Part shown: positions 1 through 4,795 of the stretch, piece after piece
Position numbering within the stretch: position 1 is the stretch's first letter
How the letters are laid out: each line of letters begins with the position of its first letter
Assembly: GCA_043809265.1 (NCBI GenBank)
Contig: JAZDDY010000039.1
Span: 1-7,672, forward strand
Length of the DNA stretch: 7,672 nucleotides
Source: JAPLVS01 sp043809265
GTDB taxonomy: Archaea; Iainarchaeota; Iainarchaeia; Iainarchaeales; DTGL01
Direction: 5' to 3'
Translations under genes and position numbers: made by a program
Notes under the pieces: model-generated
Database searches by the model: none
Told to the model about the DNA's origin: nothing
Seen by the model: only the letters and a program-made list of their open reading frames with translations

Positions 1-160
1 TTGCAAGCCCCGGCTTTGCAACCCTGAGGGTGATTTTCGTGACAAGCGGGGTTTTCTGGATTTTCATTTCCGTGAATCCGGCCCTGTCCAATTCCTTTTT
101 GAAATAATCCTCAAGCCTTATTTTTTTCAGTCCCTGTTCGATGAAATAACGCTCGATCAT
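1..160 (-). CDS. rps3: Small ribosomal subunit protein uS3 (S3), N-terminal part, cut by window edge
   Basis: Only the first 53 codons are present; the gene continues past base 1. The translation begins MIERYFIEQGLKKIRLEDYF and runs to ...ITLRVAKPGLA, matching the N-terminus of archaeal S3 (MIERKFIxEG..EYFxKEL..AGY....I..TPLGTxI.....RPGLVIG). The break falls just before the expected KH-domain GxxG region. S3 sits on the 30S head at the mRNA entry channel. The ATG overlaps the L22 stop as ATGA (157-160), so translation is probably coupled to L22. A GAGGT Shine-Dalgarno-like sequence lies nine bases upstream, inside the end of L22. The position directly after L22 is the standard archaeal order. 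Identity is seen directly from the sequence; only length and the rest of the domain structure are unknown. Confidence 0.95.
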   Translation of the reverse strand, partial: MIERYFIEQGLKKIRLEDYFKKELDRAGFTEMKIQKTPLVTKITLRVAKPGLA

Positions 161-633
161 ATCGATGCGACCTCTTGCAATATTATTTCCAAGTGTGCTG
201 ATTTTGCCTTTCTCCTTTTGCCCGCGATTTTTCCCTTGGGCTGCATCTTGAATCTCCTGAACCCCTTGCAGGCAAAGCAATGCCTTACCAGGAGCTTGTC
301 TGCGTCCAATCCCTTGTTTTCCGCGTTCGCCTTCGCATAGCTTATTAGTTCAAGGAATGCCTTGCAAGTGTTTTCGGGATAGCGGCCTGCCTTCATGCCT
401 GCAACGCTCTGCCCTTTCCTGTGCGGCACCTTTTTGTGGTATCTCACAAGCGGCAGGAATTCCTTATGCAAAATAATGTTGCCCAAAAACCTTTCGGCTT
501 TCCTTACCGGGATGCCTTTTATCCGGTTGCAGATTTCCGTTGAATATTTCAGGCTTACAGGCCTGTTCTTGAGCATTGCTTTCGCTGTAATATCGTCCCT
601 TGTCGCCTCTGCCTGGTATTTTTCCTTAACCAT
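157..633 (-). CDS. rpl22: Large ribosomal subunit protein uL22 (L22), archaeal type
   Basis: A 158-residue protein, close to the usual archaeal L22 length of about 155. It has the expected blocks: KYSTEICNRIKGIPVRKAERFL (about residues 29-50; CxxIRGxxxxxAxxFL in the family), VRYHKKVPHRKG (63-74), GRYPENTCKAFLELI (83-97), the ANAENKGLD helix (102-110), and a basic C-terminal hairpin ending HLEIILQE (147-154). L22 lines the peptide exit tunnel. I chose the ATG at 633, not the longer in-frame opening to 675, because 633 lies one base after the S19 stop (TAA-A-ATG), is preceded by GAGGGT, and gives the family N-terminus. The upstream 14 codons would only re-read the end of S19. The stop overlaps the S3 start. 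Confidence 0.96.
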   Translation of the reverse strand: MVKEKYQAEATRDDITAKAMLKNRPVSLKYSTEICNRIKGIPVRKAERFLGNIILHKEFLPLVRYHKKVPHRKGQSVAGMKAGRYPENTCKAFLELISYAKANAENKGLDADKLLVRHCFACKGFRRFKMQPKGKIAGKRRKAKSAHLEIILQEVASI

Positions 634-634
634 T

Positions 635-1030
635 TTACCCTCTCGCCGTGATTGCTGTGCTCGACTTTGTCGCACCGACGCCTGCCTTTCCGTGCCTCAA
701 TCTCTTCCTTGTAAGCGCAAGCTCTCCGAGTTTATGGCCGAGCATGTCAAGCGTGATTTCAACCTGCTGGAACTGGTTGCCTGAATGCACGCCCAATTTC
801 ACCCCTATCATTTTCGGGGTCACAATCGCGTCCCTGTCGTGTGTCCTGATAATTTTGTTTGCCTGCTTGAGCCTTACGGCCTCGTCTATTTTCTTGTCCA
901 ACGGCTTGTTTACGCCGTGCAGCAAGGTCCTTCTGGCCCTTGAAGTTAAGAGCTTGGCGAACTCCTCGTTGCCCATTTTTTTCAGCTCTTCTACTGTTTT
1001 TCCCCTGTAAGTGGTACTTGTTTTAGCCAT
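635..1030 (-). CDS. rps19: Small ribosomal subunit protein uS19 (S19), archaeal type
   Basis: A 131-residue protein, the archaeal/eukaryotic form of S19, which is longer than the bacterial form of about 92. Visible blocks are TYRGKTVEELKKM (7-19), the SRARRTLLHG segment (30-39), KIIRTHDRDAIVTPKMIG (59-76), VHSGNQFQQVEI (81-92), MLGHKLGELALTRKRLRHG (96-114) and the closing GVGATKSS (117-124). S19 is on the 30S head near the A site and contacts bridges to the 50S. The ATG at 1030 follows the L2 stop by 18 bases, in which a purine-rich GGGATGTGA acts as a plausible ribosome binding site. The stop at 635-637 is one base from the L22 start. No missing conserved block was seen. Confidence 0.96.
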   Translation of the reverse strand: MAKTSTTYRGKTVEELKKMGNEEFAKLLTSRARRTLLHGVNKPLDKKIDEAVRLKQANKIIRTHDRDAIVTPKMIGVKLGVHSGNQFQQVEITLDMLGHKLGELALTRKRLRHGKAGVGATKSSTAITARG

Positions 1031-1048
1031 TCACATCCCTTTTCCTAT

Positions 1049-1762
1049 TCACTTCTTCCTTCTTCCTGTGCGGCTTGAAGCAATCGCACCGACCTTTCTT
1101 CCCGGAGGGGCATTCCTTGAAACGCTTTTGCTCTTTCCGGCGTGGTGCTGTGCCCCACCGAAAGGATGGTCGACAGCGTTCTTTGCGACTCCCCTGACGA
1201 CAGGCCAAGGCCTGCTTTTTGCCCTCATGTAATGGTATTTTGCGCCTGCCTTGATAAACGGCTTTTCCGAGCGCTCGCCGCAGGCAACATTGCCTATGGT
1301 CGCCCTGCAATCCGCAAGCACTTCCTTTGTTTGGCCTGAAGGCAATCTTATGCCGGCAAACTTCCCTGTCTTTGAAACAAGCAAAGAATAATTTCCTGTC
1401 GACTTTACGAGCTTGCCGCCGTCGCCTGGCCTCAGCTCGATATTGAATATAGGGCATCCTTCGGGAATGGCCGAAAGCGGCAATACATTGCCTATTTTCA
1501 GGTCTGCCTTGCTTCCCATCTCTATTTCCTGCCCCAAAAACACGCCTTCAGCGGCAACAACATAAAATTCCCTGTCTGCGTCCATCAAAATCCTTGCCAG
1601 CAATGCATTCCTTGCGATTTCTTTCGAGAATTCTATTATCTGGCCTTTTTCACGGTCTTTTCCCTTTTCTATGCCCGGATAGCTTGAAGGCCTTCCCTTC
1701 TGCCTGGCAGTCCAGACCGGGCCGCCTTTTCCCCTGCGCTGAACCTCAATACGCTTTCCCAT
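1049..1762 (-). CDS. rpl2: Large ribosomal subunit protein uL2 (L2)
   Basis: A 237-residue protein, the normal archaeal L2 size. It starts MGKRIEVQRRGKGGPVWTAR. The SH3-like and OB-like core includes GNVLPLSAIPEG (91-102), NIELRPGDGGKLVKSTG (107-123) and PSGQTKEV (141-148). The C-terminal rRNA-binding region is intact: RGVAKNAVDHPFGG (190-203), then APPGRKVGAIASSRTGR (218-234). D198-H199 correspond to the universally conserved Asp-His of L2 near the peptidyl transferase centre (family knowledge). The family usually has Met before N-x-VDHP where this protein has Lys194, a minor difference. Translation starts at ATG 1762, five bases after a GGTGA ribosome binding site that directly follows the L23 stop. 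Spacing to S19 is 18 bases. Confidence 0.97.
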   Translation of the reverse strand: MGKRIEVQRRGKGGPVWTARQKGRPSSYPGIEKGKDREKGQIIEFSKEIARNALLARILMDADREFYVVAAEGVFLGQEIEMGSKADLKIGNVLPLSAIPEGCPIFNIELRPGDGGKLVKSTGNYSLLVSKTGKFAGIRLPSGQTKEVLADCRATIGNVACGERSEKPFIKAGAKYHYMRAKSRPWPVVRGVAKNAVDHPFGGAQHHAGKSKSVSRNAPPGRKVGAIASSRTGRRKK

Positions 1763-1773
1763 TCAAGTCACCG

Positions 1774-2076
1774 TTATATTACTCCGAGTTTCATGGCGAT
1801 GTCGTTTGCCTTGAATTCCTTTGCGATTTTGACAATCGCCCTTTTCCTTCCTTTCATGTCGTTCAAAACATTCACGCTTTCCACTTTCACATTAAATTCC
1901 TTCTCTATCTGGTTTTTTATTTCCGGCTTTGTGGCCTTTTTGCCCACAATGAACGCAATCTTGTTGTCCTTCTCGATGGAGTCGACTGCTTTTTCCGTTA
2001 TAAGCGGATACAGAATTATGTCCTTGTATTTTTCAGCCCTTTCGGCCTTCGCCCTTTTCCCTGTCGGTTTTCCCAT
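1774..2076 (-). CDS. rpl23: Large ribosomal subunit protein uL23 (L23) with short basic N-terminal extension
   Basis: A 100-residue protein. The core from about residue 17 is typical archaeal L23: YKDIILYPLITEKAVDSIEKDNKIAFIV, then KATKPEIKNQIEKEFNVKVESVNVLN and the KGRKRAIVKI strand, ending IAMKLGVI. L23 sits at the exit of the peptide tunnel and docks SRP and Sec factors. Archaeal L23 usually begins almost at the YK-x-I-x-x-PL-x-TEK strand. Here about 15 lysine/arginine/alanine-rich residues come first, reminiscent of the basic extension of eukaryotic L23a. I chose ATG 2076, two bases after the L4 stop. A GTG at 2085, overlapping the L4 stop, would add MVK and cannot be excluded. The stop lies 11 bases before L2. 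Confidence 0.95.
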   Translation of the reverse strand: MGKPTGKRAKAERAEKYKDIILYPLITEKAVDSIEKDNKIAFIVGKKATKPEIKNQIEKEFNVKVESVNVLNDMKGRKRAIVKIAKEFKANDIAMKLGVI

Positions 2077-2078
2077 TT

Positions 2079-2897
2079 TTACCACTTCTTCATTCCTGCA
2101 AGCGCGCTTTCAGTGAACACAGTGAGCCTTCCAGGCATTCCGCCCGGCGCCAGGAGCGCCGCACTCAATTTATCGAAAGGCGAAATATCGACGCCCTCCA
2201 GGTTCCTTGCCGCCTTGTATATTGCGGCATTCTTTCCTGTGACGATCAAAATGCTTTTCTTTTCCTTTTTTGTGCGCCCGCGCCTTCTCGCTTTCCCGGA
2301 GCGCATTCTCGTCTTTTTCTTCGCGTTTTCAAGGTCCGAGGAAATCCCTATCGCTTTAAGGGTTTTCACTACGTCCTTTGTTTTTGTCAGTTCCTCAAAC
2401 TTGTCCTCGATTACAACCGGCAACGGAATTTCCTTTTCAAAGAAATGCCTTTTCGAAACAAGCGAAAATTCCCTTGATGCCGCGACAGCACTGTTCAATG
2501 CGGCCCTTTTTTCCTTTTTGTTTATTTTTTCCTCAATGTTTTTTTCAACCCTCGGCGGGTGCGCTTTCGGGCCGCCTACAGACCTCGGCACGCCTGCAAC
2601 CCTTCCCGCATTCTTTGCCCTGTGGTTCTTTGTCCTCGGCAGCCTTGACCTTTCAATGTTCATGCCCCTGACATTCGCAGGCAGTTTCCTGCTTGCGCGG
2701 TATTCGGCAGTAGTGTTCATTCCTGCGTGCGGCATTACGCCCTGCGGCTGCTTGCTAGCGGAATTGATTGCAAGCACAGCCCTTTCGATGAGCTCTGGTT
2801 CTATTATGCCTGAGAAAACAGCCGGCAGGCTTTCTTCCCTGAGCTTTTTCCCGTCAAGGGCGAAAACCGGCACTGAAAACTTATGCTCTTGAGGCAA
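2079..2897 (-). CDS. rpl4: Large ribosomal subunit protein uL4 (L4), TTG start
   Basis: A 272-residue protein of archaeal/eukaryotic L4 type; archaeal members are usually near 250. The N-terminal strand VPVFALDGKK (9-18) is followed by the long exit-tunnel loop region PRTKNHRAKNAGRVAGVPRS (87-106) and VGGPKAHPPRVEKNIEEKINKKEKRAA (107-133). After these come the globular domain and the late block KSILIVTGKNAAIYKAARNLEGVDI (214-238). L4 lines the tunnel constriction with L22. The start is TTG at 2897, overlapping the end of L3 by 17 bases. It is favoured by a strong GAGGTG ribosome binding site seven bases upstream. A GTG at 2873, after the L3 stop, would give MPVFALDG, which looks more like family N-termini, but it has a poor binding site. 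L4 may therefore carry eight unusual N-terminal residues. Confidence 0.95.
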   Translation of the reverse strand: MPQEHKFSVPVFALDGKKLREESLPAVFSGIIEPELIERAVLAINSASKQPQGVMPHAGMNTTAEYRASRKLPANVRGMNIERSRLPRTKNHRAKNAGRVAGVPRSVGGPKAHPPRVEKNIEEKINKKEKRAALNSAVAASREFSLVSKRHFFEKEIPLPVVIEDKFEELTKTKDVVKTLKAIGISSDLENAKKKTRMRSGKARRRGRTKKEKKSILIVTGKNAAIYKAARNLEGVDISPFDKLSAALLAPGGMPGRLTVFTESALAGMKKW

Positions 2898-3903
2898 TGA
2901 AATCCACCTCTGTAATCACATACTTTTCAAGCGGCTTCGGCCTTATGCCTTTCCTCATCTCAATGCATCTCTTCACAGGCCCAGCCACGGAGCCCTCGAC
3001 AATCATATAATTGTTCTTTATAAGGCCGTAATGCTTGAACCCGTTTTTCGGGTTGATTGAAAAATCGGAATCGATTTTGAGCAGTTTTTTGTTGAACTCG
3101 GTCCTTTTCTGGTAACCGAGCTGGCCTGCCCTTGCAACAGTGAACATCACTGTCGGGGGGTGCCACGGGCTGATGCTTCCCACAATCCTCTCTTTTTTTG
3201 CCTTGCGGCCGTCGGTTTTCACTCCGGCCCTTTTCACAACGCCGCAAAAGCCCTTGCCTATTGTTATGGCGCAAATGTCCAAAAATTCGTTGGAACTGAA
3301 AACATCCTTTGCAAGGATTTCTTTTCCCAAAACCTGCTGTGCAAATTCGAATTGCTTTTCAGGCTTCCCGTCCAAAAATATTTCCGCAATCTCCGGCTTT
3401 TTCTTGCCGATCCCTGTAAGCCCTGGCTGCAGGCAACCGATAAGCCTGATTTCTTTCACTTCGTTCGATGCAAAGCTTTCCTTTATTTTTTCAAGCCCTG
3501 TTTTTCCCTTCTCATCTCCGCCTTCTTTCTTTTCCCCTTTCTGCTTTTTGCTTTTTCCCACAATCGTCCTCGAAATTTCCTTCGGCAATTCCTTCGCCCA
3601 TTCCTCGCTTATCGCAAAATCCCCGTACGGCTCTGTGCCGTAAGCCCTGAATCCCACAACCTTGATCGGCGGGCATTCGATGAGGGTGACAGGCGCCATA
3701 ACCTTTTGCCCGAAGCTCGGGCTTTTCTGGTGCTGGTTTGTGCCCATTATATGGGTCATTCCGGCCTTGTAGCCGTAAAAATTGAGCGCTTTAACTGTTT
3801 CCCCCTCGTGCTTGAACGCCCTCATTGTCGGTTTTTCCGCTTTCACTCTTTTTTTCGGGTAAAACGCAATCGAACCGCTCCTAGGCTGATGTTTTCTTGT
3901 CAT
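2881..3903 (-). CDS. rpl3: Large ribosomal subunit protein uL3 (L3), first gene of the ribosomal operon
   Basis: A 340-residue protein, normal for archaeal L3. It begins MTRKHQPRSGSIAFYPKKR, the family N-terminus (GRRHRPRRGSLAFSPRKR). Further blocks are FYGYKAGMTHIM (42-53), IEVPPIKVVGFRAY-like (75-88), GKGFCGVVKRAGVK (217-229), GSISPWHPPTVMFTVARAGQLGYQKRTEFNKK (242-273) with the W-loop tryptophan region reaching toward the peptidyl transferase centre, and GSVAGPVKRCI (304-314). Residues 113-147 form a lysine/glutamate-rich insertion. I placed the start at ATG 3903. The frame stays open upstream to ATG 3969, but those 22 codons do not resemble L3 and that ATG lacks a properly spaced binding site. 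ATG 3903 is preceded by AGGGG at eight bases. The stop TAA (2881-2883) lies inside the L4 start region. Confidence 0.96.
   Translation of the reverse strand: MTRKHQPRSGSIAFYPKKRVKAEKPTMRAFKHEGETVKALNFYGYKAGMTHIMGTNQHQKSPSFGQKVMAPVTLIECPPIKVVGFRAYGTEPYGDFAISEEWAKELPKEISRTIVGKSKKQKGEKKEGGDEKGKTGLEKIKESFASNEVKEIRLIGCLQPGLTGIGKKKPEIAEIFLDGKPEKQFEFAQQVLGKEILAKDVFSSNEFLDICAITIGKGFCGVVKRAGVKTDGRKAKKERIVGSISPWHPPTVMFTVARAGQLGYQKRTEFNKKLLKIDSDFSINPKNGFKHYGLIKNNYMIVEGSVAGPVKRCIEMRKGIRPKPLEKYVITEVDFIASRA
2905..2910 (-). promoter_or_regulatory. Ribosome binding site for L4 inside the L3 gene
   Basis: GAGGTG read on the minus strand, six contiguous bases of the archaeal anti-Shine-Dalgarno complement (GGAGGTGATC). 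It ends seven bases before TTG 2897. The same bases encode Glu-Val in the C-terminal TEVDF of L3. This site decides the L4 start in favour of TTG 2897 over GTG 2873. Confidence 0.65.
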
Positions 3904-3904
3904 T

Positions 3905-3943
3905 CTATAAACCCCTGTCCGATACAACAGAGAAAGATGACAT
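3905..3943 (-). other. Possible 12-codon upstream ORF abutting L3
   Basis: ATG 3943 opens MSSFSVVSDRGL and stops at TAG 3907-3905, one base before the L3 ATG. This is the same TAG/TAA-A-ATG spacing as S19/L22 in this operon. The ATG starts immediately after the 3' arm of hairpin B. It has no visible Shine-Dalgarno sequence, so it may be chance. If translated, it could couple leader structure to L3 initiation. Confidence 0.25.
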
Positions 3944-3983
3944 TGCAATTTGCAATTCTCAAATTGCATTCACCGAATGCAAT
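3944..3983 (-). repeat. Two overlapping, mutually exclusive 9-bp hairpins in the L3 leader
   Basis: Read as minus-strand RNA, hairpin A pairs ATTGCATTC (3983-3975) with GAATGCAAT (3971-3963) around a GGT loop. Hairpin B pairs TGCAATTTG (3968-3960) with CAAATTGCA (3952-3944) around a 7-base loop. Both stems are perfect 9-bp pairings and they share 3963-3968, so only one can form at a time. The stretch also has a tandem AATTGCA-AATTGCA. Two competing stems in a leader are the hallmark of attenuators and riboswitch-like switches, but no ligand or protein can be read from the sequence. The geometry is certain; the function is not. Confidence 0.55.
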
Positions 3984-4033
3984 AAAAGAAGAAATCCAAT
4001 GCCAGCATTTATGCCCTTTTTTCCTGAGTGAAA

Positions 4034-4062
4034 CCTGAACACTGTTATGAACACTGTTTAGG
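4034..4062 (-). repeat. 29-bp imperfect dyad with tandem AACACTGTT units, candidate operator or RNA hairpin
   Basis: Two 12-base direct repeats, TGAACACTGTTA (4036-4047) and TGAACACTGTTT (4048-4059), differ at one base. Each contains AACA-C-TGTT, itself a 9-bp palindrome with one unpaired centre. The whole interval 4034-4062 is also symmetric, starting CCTGAAC and ending GTTTAGG, with 22 of 29 positions matching the reverse complement. As minus-strand RNA it can fold into a 13-position stem (11 pairs, two mismatches) with a 3-base CAU loop. Tandem palindromic half-sites just downstream of a promoter suggest a dimeric regulator's operator. The RNA fold is an equally good reading. Confidence 0.55.
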
Positions 4063-4101
4063 GCGCAGTGTACTATGCACCAATAATAATATCCGCAGGA
4101 T

Positions 4102-4121
4102 TCCTTTAAAAGCCTTTTGCC
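4102..4121 (-). promoter_or_regulatory. Candidate archaeal promoter (BRE/TATA) for the ribosomal operon
   Basis: On the minus strand the bases read GGCAAAAGGCTTTTAAAGGA: an A-rich BRE-like stretch directly followed by TTTTAAA. A start about 25 bases downstream would fall near 4080, next to GTGCATAG. The TTTAAA core is symmetric, so orientation rests on the BRE side and on L3 being the downstream gene. A weaker alternative lies at about 4007-4027, GGAAAAAAGGGCATAAATG. No experimental support is available. Confidence 0.4.
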
Positions 4122-4181
4122 GAAGAAAAGCGAACCTGCCTTTTCAGCGGTAACTCCTGTTGCGCGCTGCAGTGCCCTTAA

Positions 4182-4763
4182 TTACTTCCTTTTATTGGCG
4201 ACTGTTTTTATGCTGGTTTTTGTGCTTCTGTACTTTGAAACAGTGCCTGTTATTGCCTTTTTTGCGGTTGTAACGGGTTTTGGCGCGGCCCTGTTTTTGC
4301 TGACTACTTTCTTGACGGCAATGTAATTTGTTGTGTTTACAGCTTTAGGCTTGCTATTAAAAGCCGTGGTCCACAGCAAGTCAAATGTATTCTCGTCCGC
4401 CTTTACCAAAAGCCAGCCGCCGTCTATTTTGACTTTAACCGAATAAACGTCTTCGTAGACATCAACATTGCCTATTTTTACCGGGGCCATAAAAGCAGGG
4501 TAAGGGCCAGCATAAACCTGTTCAGCATAAATCTCATAACGGTAATGGAATTTATAGCCAGGTGTTGGATTTTTCCTATAAAAAGCAAGGTCTTTATTGA
4601 TTTTATTTTCCAGCCCGGCAGCGTCCACAGCGTAACCTTTCGGAATCGCGAATTTGGCGATATCGCCTGCTTTCCATAAAGTCTGGGTGCTATAAGCGAA
4701 GGTGCTTGCAGTGATTCCCAGGAATGCTATTGCCAAAACCGAAGCCAAGAAAATTTTCTTCAT
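4182..4763 (-). CDS. Small exported protein with a lysine-rich tail, family unknown
   Basis: A 193-residue protein I do not recognise. Residues 1-23 form a signal peptide: MKK, a hydrophobic stretch, then ASTFA before a likely cut at A23/Y24. Residues 24-135 are a soluble domain rich in Tyr, Val and Lys, with VYEDVYSVKVKIDGGWLLVK (102-121), probably beta-stranded. Residues 137-193 carry 17 Lys/Arg and no Asp/Glu, with many Thr, Ser and Val, and look disordered. There is no cysteine and no membrane anchor. One N-glycosylation sequon (NTT, N143) lies at the domain-tail junction. I chose ATG 4763 because it gives the signal peptide and has GGTGA seven bases upstream (4771-4775); an upstream TTG at 4790 adds nine unlikely residues. 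The gene lies 32 bases after the larger exported protein and is probably co-transcribed with it. The basic tail might bind an anionic surface or polymer, which is inference only. Confidence 0.8.
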   Translation of the reverse strand: MKKIFLASVLAIAFLGITASTFAYSTQTLWKAGDIAKFAIPKGYAVDAAGLENKINKDLAFYRKNPTPGYKFHYRYEIYAEQVYAGPYPAFMAPVKIGNVDVYEDVYSVKVKIDGGWLLVKADENTFDLLWTTAFNSKPKAVNTTNYIAVKKVVSKNRAAPKPVTTAKKAITGTVSKYRSTKTSIKTVANKRK

Positions 4764-4795
4764 GTTTCCTTCACCATCCCTTTTTCCCAAGCCTT

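Larger units (their letters stand above)
3904..4181 (-). promoter_or_regulatory. Gene-free region and structured leader upstream of the L3 operon
   Basis: This 278-base stretch separates the exported-protein genes from the ribosomal operon and holds no gene I can support apart from a possible 12-codon uORF. Reading toward L3, it contains: a short T-rich run after the upstream gene (about 4130-4124, a weak terminator candidate); a TATA-like element near 4103-4112; a 6-bp hairpin with one G-U pair (4062-4081); a 29-bp imperfect dyad (4034-4062); a 5-bp hairpin AATGC-TG-GCATT (3998-4009) followed by a pyrimidine-rich tract; and the overlapping ATTGCA/TGCAAT hairpins (3944-3983). If transcription starts near 4080, the untranslated leader is about 175 bases, long for an archaeal mRNA. 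Its density of inverted repeats suggests control of ribosomal protein synthesis, which is inference. Confidence 0.5.

Noticed and set aside
1023..1457. Minus-strand 144-codon frame inside L2
   Set aside because: Alternative frame of L2 with an Arg/Lys/Cys-rich, low-information translation; L2 in the main frame is unambiguous.
1594..2892. Plus-strand 432-codon open frame across L2, L23 and L4
   Set aside because: It is antisense to three certain ribosomal genes, its Phe/Ser/Leu-rich translation mirrors Lys/Glu-rich genes, and it contains no recognisable domain.
3904..3969. Extension of L3 to ATG 3969
   Set aside because: The 22 extra residues do not resemble L3, the codons run through the repeat hairpins, and GGTG lies only one base from that ATG, too close to act as a binding site.
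3160..4038. Plus-strand 292-codon open frame over L3 and its leader
   Set aside because: Antisense shadow of L3, rich in Phe, Cys and His with no domain or ribosome binding site.
3932..4040. Possible C/D box guide RNA on the plus strand (AAGATGA near 3934 and CTGA boxes near 4025 and 4035)
   Set aside because: Box C is imperfect, the D boxes are poorly placed, and no matching C'/D' pair is evident.
4117..4326. Plus-strand 69-codon frame with two hydrophobic stretches, TTG start, and a TTTAAA element just upstream
   Set aside because: It lies almost wholly antisense to the lysine-rich tail of the exported protein, where Lys codons AAA/AAG read as Phe/Leu on the other strand and create false membrane segments. 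There is no Shine-Dalgarno sequence, and the TATA-like element is too close (about 10 bases) to serve it.
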